Positions 42,321 through 50,224 of a stretch of 64,000 bases of DNA are shown here, piece by piece. Position 1 is the stretch's first letter, and each line of letters begins with the position of its first letter. A model generated the notes under the pieces. That model made no database searches. It was not told the origin of the DNA and saw only the letters and a program-made list of their open reading frames with translations. The position numbers were made by a program, and so were the translations under genes. Origin of the DNA: Trichocoleus sp. (GTDB lineage: Bacteria; Cyanobacteriota; Cyanobacteriia; Elainellales; Elainellaceae); the NCBI GenBank assembly GCA_036702865.1, contig DATNQD010000063.1, forward strand, positions 124,001-188,000, written 5' to 3'.

Positions 42321-44033
42321 ATGAATAAGCTATTGCTGCCTTTTCTTAAAGCTTATGGTGCGACTGCTAAAGAAATTTTAACGCGCAAAGCCCGTGACCC
42401 GATCGCGACTCAAGAACGCTTTTTGCTGGAGTTGCTGCAAGCCCATCAGAAAACAGACTTGGGTCAACAGTTTGGCTTGGAAGACATTCGCACCGTTGCT
42501 GCATTCCGCGATCGAGTGCCGATCTGGTCTTACGACGACTATGAACCCTACATAGAGCGCATCGTGCAGGGCGAACCCAATGTGCTGAATCCTGATCCGG
42601 TGATCTATATCAATTTGACCAGTGGCACAACCGGGAAACAAAAGATGGTTCCGGTGACGCGCCGCTTTAAAAAAGTTTTGGCACGGGCGAATGCAGCCAG
42701 TTTTGGGTTTTCTTTAACGGCATTCCGCCGACATTCTAGAAGCGATCGACCGCTGGAGTTTGGCAAGCTGATGGCAGCGAATTCAGTTCGGCTGCAAGGA
42801 CGCACGGCAGCAGGGATTGAATATGGTCCGGTGACGGCAGGCAGCTATCGGATGAATCGGCGGCTTTGTGAGTTGGCGTTCGCCCAGCCTTATCAGGCAA
42901 TGGAAGCAAAAGATGTGCTGACTCGTCACTATGTTTGCTTGCTGTTTGCCCTTTGCAATCCCCAAACACGCGGGCTCTCTGCCAATTTTCCGATGCTGGT
43001 ACTGCAAATCTGCCGTTATCTGGAAGAGTATGCTGAGAGTTTCATTGAGGATATTGCACGGGGGACGATCGCTTCCTGGCTCTCCCTGGAACCGGAAATT
43101 CGAGAGTATCTGGAAAAACGCTGGCAGCCAGATCCTAAGCGGGCAGCAGAACTGCGTCATATCCTGAAAACAGAAGGCAGACTTACTCCTCGCTCCGCTT
43201 GGTCGAAGCTGTCTTTTGTGGCGACTGCGAGAGGCGGCACCTCCGACTTTTACTTCGATCGATTCCCTGACTATTTTGGCGATCTGCCGATTAGCGGGGG
43301 TGTATATGGCACAGCCGAGGGCACATTTGCTGTCTATACAGACTTCAACACCGATGGCGCAGTTCTGGCATTAGACAGTGGGTTTTATGAGTTCATTCCG
43401 CGTGACCAGTGGGACGCTACAGAACCAAAAACTTTGCTATCTGCTGAATTAAAAGTCGGCGAGTTCTACCGAATTCTCGTTACTTCCTATAGCGGTGTTT
43501 ATCGCTACGACATTGGCGATGTGGTGGAGGTGGTTGGCTTCTATGAAAACACTCCCATGATCGTTTTTCGGCATCGGCGCGGTGGCTTGCTCTCTTCAAC
43601 AACCGAAAAAACGACTGAGTTTCATGTGATTCAAACGATGCAAATGCTGCAACAGGAGTTTGGCATTAACCTGGATGATTTTTGCGTCACGCTTTCTGCT
43701 CACGAATTTCCGGCACATTATTGGGTCAATATTGAGCTGGCTGAAGGACAAACTCTCAGTAAGCCTGAAGCGTTTCTGGCTCGGTTTGACTACTGGCTGG
43801 GTGAATTTAACAACCCTTATACGACGGTGCGATCGGCTGATGTTCCCCCCCCTCGTCTGCGAATTCTGGCTCCGGGCAGCTTTGAGATTGTTCGGCAACG
43901 TCAACTGAAGCGGGGCACGTCTGAGTCGCAGCTAAAAATTCCGCATGTCAGCGAAGATCGCAACTTTTTGTCTGGGCTGGAAGTGATGGAGGAGGTGCGA
44001 ATGGTGGAACAGGTGTCTGCTTTGGAACACTAG
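42321..44033 (+). CDS. GH3 family acyl-acid amido synthetase
   Basis: This 570-aa acyl-adenylating enzyme belongs to the GH3/JAR1 family, which activates a carboxylic acid with ATP and joins it to an amino acid as an amide. The three nucleotide motifs are present: YINLTSGTTGKQKMVPVTRRF (about 100-120; quoted in two parts elsewhere), GGVYGTAEGTFAVY near 330, and SYSGVYRYDIGDVVEV near 395-410, with STTEKTTE after it. I start at ATG 42321 (MNKLLLPFLKAYG) rather than the TTG ten codons upstream. Bacterial GH3 proteins are sporadic and have unknown substrates; plant ones conjugate auxin, jasmonate or benzoates. It is divergent from the Rieske/oxoamine synthase genes, the neighbourhood that makes it noteworthy. 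Confidence 0.93.
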   Translation: MNKLLLPFLKAYGATAKEILTRKARDPIATQERFLLELLQAHQKTDLGQQFGLEDIRTVAAFRDRVPIWSYDDYEPYIERIVQGEPNVLNPDPVIYINLTSGTTGKQKMVPVTRRFKKVLARANAASFGFSLTAFRRHSRSDRPLEFGKLMAANSVRLQGRTAAGIEYGPVTAGSYRMNRRLCELAFAQPYQAMEAKDVLTRHYVCLLFALCNPQTRGLSANFPMLVLQICRYLEEYAESFIEDIARGTIASWLSLEPEIREYLEKRWQPDPKRAAELRHILKTEGRLTPRSAWSKLSFVATARGGTSDFYFDRFPDYFGDLPISGGVYGTAEGTFAVYTDFNTDGAVLALDSGFYEFIPRDQWDATEPKTLLSAELKVGEFYRILVTSYSGVYRYDIGDVVEVVGFYENTPMIVFRHRRGGLLSSTTEKTTEFHVIQTMQMLQQEFGINLDDFCVTLSAHEFPAHYWVNIELAEGQTLSKPEAFLARFDYWLGEFNNPYTTVRSADVPPPRLRILAPGSFEIVRQRQLKRGTSESQLKIPHVSEDRNFLSGLEVMEEVRMVEQVSALEH

Positions 44034-44545
44034 TGCCGGAAAGTCAGAAGTCTACACATTTCAGGGGATGAGCAGCGATCGGTTGTTGTTATCTGTTAAT
44101 GGAATTGGTGCATGGGGCGATCGGGTGGAAATACAGAGTCCCGCTGTTTATCTCCCCTCAAGAGAGCGGATATACAGATTAATTACTGCCTATCTCCCCG
44201 CTTCGGTCGAATACACAGCAGCATAGCTGCCTATTTCCTTGGCTACGGTAAATACGTAGAGTAGCTCTGTAAATAAATTGTTAGGCTGCTTGAGTTCTTA
44301 GTAGAGAAGATATTGTGAGAGTCCTGGTAGAACATTTAGAGGCATTGGGTATTGCTGAGCCAAATTCACTAAAAGCTACAGCTCAATGACTCTATTCAAT
44401 CATTATAATTTTTAGCATGAGCCAATAAAAAGCATAGATTCTGTTTCAAAATTTGGGTGAGTTTTGGTTTAGTTGCAATGGAACGGTTTAGTTGAAAGAG
44501 TGTCAAATATTTCAAGGTTCAAAATTTTAGGAGGAAATTTTTGAT
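44034..44545. other. 512-bp intergenic region, AT-rich
   Basis: No complete gene is seen. A 24-codon frame from GTG 44314 (starting VRVLVEHLEALGIAEP) looks protein-like but ends quickly, and could be a remnant. Base composition turns clearly AT-rich from about 44260, a change that persists through the next four genes. The end carries TAGGAGGAA, the binding site of the following gene. Confidence 0.4.
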
Positions 44546-44806
44546 ATGACATCTGAGGATAGTAGCCCTAAACACCGCACCTCAACTGATGTGATTAAGC
44601 AATTTCTACTAAGCATCGCATTTGGACTATTGCTTATGCTTATCCCTTTGTCCTATATCTCGATATCAGCTATAGAGTTGCAGTTGTTACATATCGTTGT
44701 CTTAGCTGCACTAGTTTTGTCTTGTGGAATAATGGCGGCTGCTTTTGGGAACAAGTTTTTAAACCCGTTGATGAAATTCCTGGAATCTATTCCTCCTATT
44801 GGTTGA
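44546..44806 (+). CDS. Small two-helix membrane protein, hypothetical
   Basis: This unrecognised 86-aa protein has a polar N-terminus (MTSEDSSPKHRTSTDVIK) and two hydrophobic segments (about 20-43 and 47-68), the second followed by NKFLNPLMKFLE. An excellent Shine-Dalgarno (TAGGAGGAA) eight bases before ATG 44546 supports translation. It is a small inner-membrane protein with both ends probably cytoplasmic. Codon use is AT-rich compared with the neighbouring GH3 gene. The function is unknown. Confidence 0.65.
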   Translation: MTSEDSSPKHRTSTDVIKQFLLSIAFGLLLMLIPLSYISISAIELQLLHIVVLAALVLSCGIMAAAFGNKFLNPLMKFLESIPPIG

Positions 44807-44917
44807 GCGATTTGCATTAATAATTTCTAGGCTATGGGCTTGTATGTCTGGATATTCCAGAAACTTATAAACATACAGTCTAGCAATTCAAATGCGGCAG
44901 ACACTTGAAAGCCGCTT

Positions 44918-45427
44918 GTGTCGAGTTCGAAGTCATCTGCTGCCGATGATTTAAGTCGTTGGGCTGTCTTGCCTGCTGATGAAGACAATAGCCTAAAATG
45001 TTGGAATTCAATACCGTTATTCGGTAATGAAAGCTGGATGAAAAAACACAACACTTTGGATTTCTACTTTGAATGGGGCTTATATCCTTTGCGTGATGAA
45101 GAACGAGATGCTTTAGAACGTAGGGAGATAAAAGATCTCGGTTTGTCCGAGGAGCTTGTGCAGAGAATTCATGACCTTGCAGTTTGGTATGATTCTCAGC
45201 TCAATCCCATATATCAAATGCTTCCTTGTCTTTGGCAGCAACAGGTATGTGATGCTTTTAACCGTGAGGCTAATGCTGTCTTTGAAGCTGTAGTAGCTGC
45301 GCTTCCACATGTCAGAATTAATAGATGTTTCTCGGACATTAAAGAAGATCCAGAGCTATATGAATACCTACTGCATCCAGTACAGTTCTATAAAAGAAAA
45401 GGCATTTCAGGATACGACCAATTATAG
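44918..45427 (+). CDS. Hypothetical soluble protein
   Basis: This unrecognised 169-aa protein starts at GTG 44918 without an evident ribosome binding site, so the true start is uncertain. The protein is rich in Trp, Leu, Glu and Asp, with SRWAVLPADEDNSLKCWNSI early on, FYFEWGLYPLRDEERDALERREI in the middle, and helical EELVQRIHDLAVWYDSQLNP, ending in PVQFYKRKGISGYDQL. No signal peptide or membrane helix is seen. Small acidic helical proteins like this in hypothetical-gene patches are often immunity-like or phage-derived, but there is no toxin next to it. Confidence 0.5.
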   Translation: MSSSKSSAADDLSRWAVLPADEDNSLKCWNSIPLFGNESWMKKHNTLDFYFEWGLYPLRDEERDALERREIKDLGLSEELVQRIHDLAVWYDSQLNPIYQMLPCLWQQQVCDAFNREANAVFEAVVAALPHVRINRCFSDIKEDPELYEYLLHPVQFYKRKGISGYDQL

Positions 45428-45568
45428 TTTGTGTAAGTTGCCGCACCCCAAACACTCTATTGCATCGGTCTGTTGAGAGCGATCGATTAGGATTGAGAAG
45501 ATTTTTGCAGCCGGAGAATGTTGTCGTTAGTCTACAGTGAATTAACAAAGCGATGAGAATCTTTCCTC

Positions 45569-46054
45569 ATGCTAAGTTTTAGACCATTGAAAGTTGATGA
45601 TTTCCCACTGCTCCTAACCTGGCTCTCCAATGATCATGTCAAGCAGTGGTGGAATGATGGAGACAACACATTAGAGAAAGTAGCGCTGCATTACGGGGCT
45701 GAAGACCCTGATGTTGCTCGATTTATTCTCATTGAAGCTACAGAAGTAGGGGAAAGCGCGATCGGTTATTTTCAGTACTACATTGTGTCTAAGGAAATTA
45801 TTGGCATTGATCAATTCCTGGGCGAGGCAGATCACATCAATAAGGGTATTGGCACAGCCGCAATCAGATTGTTTCTAGAAATGATCGTTGCAAAACACGA
45901 GCCACAGGAGGTCATAACTGATCCGCATCCTGAGAATAAGCGTGCTATCAAGTGTTATGAGAAAGTAGGATTTGTGTATTACGCTATGCAACTGAAAGAG
46001 AATGGAGAGAGTGCCTACATGATGAAATTCAATTGTCGGCGTGAAGCCAGCTAA
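45569..46054 (+). CDS. GNAT family N-acetyltransferase (AAC(6')/RimJ-like)
   Basis: This GNAT-fold enzyme (161 aa) transfers acetyl from acetyl-CoA to an amine. It begins FRPLKVDDFPLLLTWLSNDHVKQWW, the N-terminal pattern of the aminoglycoside 6'-acetyltransferase/siderophore acyltransferase subgroup, and continues IGYFQYYIVSKEIIGIDQFLGEAD, the acetyl-CoA pyrophosphate loop NKGIGTAAIRLFLEMI, and DPHPENKRAIKCYEKVGFVYY. That match is to the subgroup, and does not by itself predict drug resistance. Start ATG 45569 is the family's usual start. It stands alone in the AT-rich patch. Confidence 0.9.
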   Translation: MLSFRPLKVDDFPLLLTWLSNDHVKQWWNDGDNTLEKVALHYGAEDPDVARFILIEATEVGESAIGYFQYYIVSKEIIGIDQFLGEADHINKGIGTAAIRLFLEMIVAKHEPQEVITDPHPENKRAIKCYEKVGFVYYAMQLKENGESAYMMKFNCRREAS

Positions 46055-46195
46055 CTCCCTCAACGCACACCGATCGAGTAGGGCGATCGGTTATTTTTGG
46101 CAAAGCAGTTGACCTCATCTCTGTCGAGTCATTGAGTCCTTATATTGAATCTTGATCCGCGTATTTTAGATGAGGTCGAGTATATCTCTAGCTAT

Positions 46196-46522
46196 TTACA
46201 CTCTCAAGAAATTAAGCCCCAGAGCGATGATGCCGACTAACGAAATTAAGCCGAGCGATCGACGGAAGTAGTTAACCCCCTCGAAGAGTTCCTGCCATGC
46301 CCAGGTGAATAAAGCGCCAAATGCTACTAAAGCTAATACGGTCTGAGTTTCGCCACTTGGGAGGACGAATTGCAGGAAGGATGCTACTGATCCAACAAGA
46401 ATCGGTAGATTGGGCATCTGAGCAATAACAATATTGCCTTCGCTGTCTCGAAAAATGCGATCGAACAATGTGGGTTCTTTCGCCTCAAGTTTATCTAGAT
46501 CACGGTTCAATTGAGATGACAT
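46196..46522 (-). CDS. Small membrane protein, hypothetical
   Basis: This unrecognised 108-aa protein has a charged N-terminal region (MSSQLNRDLDKLEAKEPTLFD, given only to 20 residues elsewhere), a FRDSEGNIVIAQMPNLP strand, then three hydrophobic segments (about 40-53, 58-78 and 88-106). The YFRR basic stretch before the last helix should lie in the cytoplasm. It is a likely inner-membrane protein. Transcribed away from the histidine kinase gene's 3' side, it has no obvious operon partner. Confidence 0.6.
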   Translation of the reverse strand: MSSQLNRDLDKLEAKEPTLFDRIFRDSEGNIVIAQMPNLPILVGSVASFLQFVLPSGETQTVLALVAFGALFTWAWQELFEGVNYFRRSLGLISLVGIIALGLNFLRV

Positions 46523-46761
46523 CTGTTCTGCCTAAATACTGCCGAGATTTAATGTTAATGCTGTCTTGCATTGCAGCGCCTATATCAAGCGTTAGATTAA
46601 ATCGGCTCATCCGCAGTTTCAATCGTTCCAATAATTGAGATGTTTATCGAGTAGCTCAACTTGTGATCTTGTGATCAGTAGCGATCGCGACGATGTTGGC
46701 GTTGCTCATAAGCTGGAAATATTTCGCGACTCATTGAAGTGTTGACCAATGTGAGTCGGCT

Positions 46762-48960
46762 CTAGCCGTCAAGACGGATCTGTTGCCGAAGAGGAAGCTG
46801 AATAATAAATTCGGTTCCTTCGCCAGGAGTTGAGAAGCACTCTAATTTGCCGTTATGTTTCTCAGTGACGATTTGATAACTAATGGACATCCCCATCCCG
46901 GTGCCTTTTCCAAGTGCTTTAGTAGTGAAGAAAGGATCAAATATTCGCTGTTGAATCTCTTTAGGAATACCAACTCCATTATCAGCGATCGATACTTCTA
47001 TCCACGCTGCATCAATTAGAGATGTCCGGATTGTAATTCGACTTGGTTTCTCCTGAAGTTCCTGATAACTGCGCTTGGCATTGTTCTCTTCTATTGCATC
47101 AATGGAGTTCACCAAGATATTCATAAATACCTGGTTGAGCTGTCCGGCATAGCATTCTATCGGCGGTAGTACAGCATAGTCTTTGATAATCTCAATTTCT
47201 GGTCTTTCAGGTCTGGCTTTGAGGCGGTGTTGCAGAATGAGCAGGGTGCTGTCTATCCCTTCGTGTATACTAACTACCTTGAATTCAGCTTCATCCATGC
47301 GGGAGAAGTTCCGCAACGACAGCACAATTTGACGAATGCGTTCGGTGCCGAGTCTCATAGAAGCCAACATTTTCGGCAGATCGTCTTGCAAAAATTCCAG
47401 ATCAATATCTTCAGAAACGGTTTTAATTTCAGGAGCAGGATGAGGATTATATTGTTGATACAACTGCACAAGCCCTAATAAATCCTCGGTATACTCCTGC
47501 ATATGGGCAATGTTGCCATGAATGAAGTTGACCGGATTATTGATTTCGTGAGCTACGCCTGCGACCAACTGCCCCAAACTCGACATTTTTTCGCTTTGAA
47601 TGACTTGGGATTGAGTGCGCTGCAATTCCTGCAATGTCTGTTTGAGTTCAGAGGTGCGTTCTTCAACCCGGTCTTCCAATTCTTCTTTGTTTTGCTCTAA
47701 GGCAGTGAACAACTCGCTCAGCCGTCCTGTCATGTGATTGAAGGAACTGGACAGAGTATTAAGTTCCCGAATACTGCTTGTTTCTACGGTTTGATCTAAA
47801 TCGCCAGATGCCATTGCTTCACTGGCTTGATTGAGGCGAAGGACTGGACGAGTAATCCAACGAGAGGTTAATAGGCCCATCGCCAAGGCAACAGCCAAAG
47901 CTCCGAAACAGAGCGCGATCGTGGTACGGGTATTCGTGTTAATTTGTGCCATAAATGCGTCTTCGGGCACACTTGTGACCATTAACCAATCCAAGCCATA
48001 TTGGTCGTGCCAAGGGGTAACATCGACAAAATGTTGTTCTCCCTGCACCTCAAGCTGAAAGTCTGTATCTTTATCAATTAACTGAAACCCGTTGGAGCTT
48101 TGGATGTGTTTGGCAATGGATTGGACAACGGGATTGGGGCTATCGATCGCCTGCAACCGCTGAACTTTCTCATTAATGAGGGCAAAAGGCTTTTCTTGAC
48201 CAGAGTTAGCGATCAGGGTGCCGTTCCGATCCACAAGAAACACCTGCCCAGATTGATTAATATTCAAGTTGCGTAGAAAGTCGCTCAGCTTCAGCAGGTG
48301 AATGTCGATTGCAATCATGCCGAGCAGACGATTCTGGGCATCGTAGATAGGGCGGCTGGCAGAAGCAGCAATGTAAGGACCTGTAGGATAATTTCCTGTG
48401 ATGGTTTTTGCCCAAATGGGTTTAGCGGCAGCAATGGGCTGGGTATACCAGGATTCGTTAGAATTATCATAATCCCAACGAGCAGTGATCTGAGTTCGGT
48501 TGCCCTGCTTATCCGTTGCGTAGGTGGTAACGTTGTTGGGCAGATTGGCAGTCCAGTCATCAATGGAGATTGTTTTACCATCGTAACGAGCAGCCCCGAT
48601 TCCCTCACCTGTGGTCAGCCCAATCCCAATGTAAGTCAGGTCAGACGCCTGCATCTGGTCCCAAAAATACCTACCAACTGTTTCACGATCGCGTATATCC
48701 AGTATTCCTCTTCGGATGGCATCTGCATTAATCTGATTTAGCGTTTGAGGAACAGCAAGATAGGACTTCAGGTGTTCGCTGACAACATTGCTAGTGCGAT
48801 CAATAATCTGGTCTGCTAAATCAGCAACTGCTCTCTGACCGTTTTTGAAGGACAAATAACCAACGAGCCCAACAGCTCCAAAAATCTGGAGTACAAAGGG
48901 AACAACGAGGACAATCTGTAACGGAAGTGCCTTATCTTTGAGGAACTGCTGGAGTTTCAT
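46762..48960 (-). CDS. Cache-HAMP sensor histidine kinase
   Basis: This 732-aa transmembrane sensor kinase has helix 1 (about 14-36), a large periplasmic dCache-type domain (about 37-340), helix 2 (about 345-368), HAMP (about 369-421) and a coiled coil (about 420-465) rich in Glu/Gln. The HisKA domain follows with phosphoacceptor His471 in GVAHEINNPVNF, then HATPase_c with the N box NILVNSIDAIEEN, ADNGVGIP and GKGTGMGMSISYQIV. The Cache domain contains RWDYDNSNESWYTQPIAAAKP and GMIAIDIHLLKLSDFL, typical for small-molecule (often amino or organic acid) binding. No response regulator gene is adjacent, so the partner is elsewhere. All phosphotransfer motifs are intact. Confidence 0.94.
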   Translation of the reverse strand: MKLQQFLKDKALPLQIVLVVPFVLQIFGAVGLVGYLSFKNGQRAVADLADQIIDRTSNVVSEHLKSYLAVPQTLNQINADAIRRGILDIRDRETVGRYFWDQMQASDLTYIGIGLTTGEGIGAARYDGKTISIDDWTANLPNNVTTYATDKQGNRTQITARWDYDNSNESWYTQPIAAAKPIWAKTITGNYPTGPYIAASASRPIYDAQNRLLGMIAIDIHLLKLSDFLRNLNINQSGQVFLVDRNGTLIANSGQEKPFALINEKVQRLQAIDSPNPVVQSIAKHIQSSNGFQLIDKDTDFQLEVQGEQHFVDVTPWHDQYGLDWLMVTSVPEDAFMAQINTNTRTTIALCFGALAVALAMGLLTSRWITRPVLRLNQASEAMASGDLDQTVETSSIRELNTLSSSFNHMTGRLSELFTALEQNKEELEDRVEERTSELKQTLQELQRTQSQVIQSEKMSSLGQLVAGVAHEINNPVNFIHGNIAHMQEYTEDLLGLVQLYQQYNPHPAPEIKTVSEDIDLEFLQDDLPKMLASMRLGTERIRQIVLSLRNFSRMDEAEFKVVSIHEGIDSTLLILQHRLKARPERPEIEIIKDYAVLPPIECYAGQLNQVFMNILVNSIDAIEENNAKRSYQELQEKPSRITIRTSLIDAAWIEVSIADNGVGIPKEIQQRIFDPFFTTKALGKGTGMGMSISYQIVTEKHNGKLECFSTPGEGTEFIIQLPLRQQIRLDG

Positions 48961-49401
48961 TATGGGAACGAGGGGTTTTACACTAATCTCAGCTACTTAA
49001 TAAAATTCCCATAATGTTCATAAGGCTAACTTTCTAGAAATTACTTGTGCCGGGTGAATAGGAACATTCGTTCACTTCATACTGATTTGTGGCAATCGAT
49101 TGGGTTTTGTCTGTTGCTGTTTAAGGCTCTACAAGATGGCCAGACAAAAAGTTGAACAATACCTGTGATATTTTCGCTGTCGTGTCCTTGAGCGATCGCT
49201 TGTTTTCATTGATTTTCTGAAGAATTCCTGCCCCTGAAGCAGTTGTTGCTGAGCGGTTGTTGTTGATGGCAAAGGTTGGGCAGAGGCGATCGCCACGTTG
49301 AGTTTGAGCGTAGTTGCAACTGCTGATTTTTGCCGTTAGTTTGCCAAGTAGCGACGGGCATTCTTGATAGAAACCTTATCTGCATTCCAAATAAAGAACC
49401 G
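48961..49401. other. 441-bp intergenic region with a start-less open frame
   Basis: The spacer is divergent, with the kinase on the left and the NERD gene on the right. On the minus strand 49121-49375 stays open for 84 codons without any ATG or GTG; this is listed separately as a possible gene remnant. No tRNA or strong hairpin is visible. Confidence 0.4.
49121..49375 (-). pseudogene. Possible C-terminal gene remnant without start codon
   Basis: An 84-codon frame on the minus strand, bounded by stops at 49376-49378 and 49121-49123, reads with protein-like composition: CPSLLGKLTAKISSCNYAQTQ, then TTASGAGILQKINENKRSLK, then AKISQVLFNFLSGHLVEP. There is no ATG, GTG or TTG start. It could be the tail of a gene whose front was deleted, or simple chance in a region with few stops. 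No family is recognised. Confidence 0.25.
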
Positions 49402-50103
49402 ATGCCTAAAGCAATCCGTCAAGCGGGACAAAATATTCGTGAACTAGCAGTCAGGAGACGAGTTAAGGCGATCGCTTCTTTTACCTCAGCAGGATTAGTT
49501 CTCCTCTCTCCTGTTTTTTTGGTCAGGATTTTCGAGAATTTTCTGAAACAAATCTCTTCCCTCAACTTCTCTCAACCCCAACCTTCGTTCAATCTGCCGC
49601 TTACTTTCTATGCATTTTTCGTGATTGTTGCTTGTGGCTTAGTCGCCAAAGGAGCTTTTTGGTGGAAACGAGCGAATCATGCCGATCAGGGAGCGAAGGG
49701 TGAGGAAGAGACGGCTCAGGAAATATTGCAGTTAGAGCAAGAGGGTTGGCAAGTTGAGTACGGGATGCGTTTAAGCAATCAATTAGGGGATGTTGATATT
49801 GTTTGTATTTCTCCTCAAAACAAAGCTTATGTGATTGATGTCAAGTCACATAAAGGGGAAGTAATAACAGATGGAAAGCAGCTACATCGACGTATGGGAA
49901 GGACAACTTACCCATTTGAAAAAAACTTTCTTGCTCAAGCCATGAAACAAGCTTTACAAGTCAAAAAACAAAATGGCTTGAGTTTTGTAACTCCGATCGT
50001 GGCTTTTTCTAATGCTAAAGTTTTGGTTCCAACTGGCAAGCTACAAAACGTATATGTAGTTGAAAAAATGAGACTGGTATCACTTCTAAAATCCCTCGGT
50101 TAG
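49402..50103 (+). CDS. NERD-domain (nuclease-related) membrane protein
   Basis: This protein is 233 aa from ATG 49402; a TTG 24 codons upstream is less likely. Two hydrophobic segments (about 24-42 and 63-82) form a membrane anchor. The C-terminal domain shows the NERD pattern of a PD-(D/E)xK nuclease fold: GAKGEEETAQEILQLEQEGW, NQLGDVDIVCIS with the metal-binding Asp, and KAYVIDVKSHKGEV with D-x-K, followed by QALQVKKQNGL. The key residues are present, so nuclease activity is possible but unproven for this family. It is a cytoplasm-facing membrane protein; role unknown, sometimes linked to DNA processing or restriction. Confidence 0.85.
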   Translation: MPKAIRQAGQNIRELAVRRRVKAIASFTSAGLVLLSPVFLVRIFENFLKQISSLNFSQPQPSFNLPLTFYAFFVIVACGLVAKGAFWWKRANHADQGAKGEEETAQEILQLEQEGWQVEYGMRLSNQLGDVDIVCISPQNKAYVIDVKSHKGEVITDGKQLHRRMGRTTYPFEKNFLAQAMKQALQVKKQNGLSFVTPIVAFSNAKVLVPTGKLQNVYVVEKMRLVSLLKSLG

Positions 50104-50172
50104 GAGTCATGCAAGTAAATCTTCAGCACCAATTTATCTAGCTTTGTAGTATTCCGCTTTGTGTTCAGTTTA

Positions 50173-50198
50173 TATGCCCTCTGGTTTGTCCGGAGGCA
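50173..50198 (+). terminator. Terminator hairpin after the NERD gene
   Basis: ATGCC-C-TCTGG pairs with CCGGAGGCAT around TTTGT, with one bulged C and one G-U pair, and a T-run follows at 50203-50207. It lies between the convergent NERD and mannosidase genes and can serve the plus-strand transcript. Confidence 0.65.
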
Positions 50199-50224
50199 TT
50201 CACTTTTTAGAGCATTTTTTCTGT

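Noticed and set aside
45569-46054. Aminoglycoside resistance gene
   Set aside because: Only the GNAT subgroup pattern is seen; nothing shows drug specificity or mobile context.
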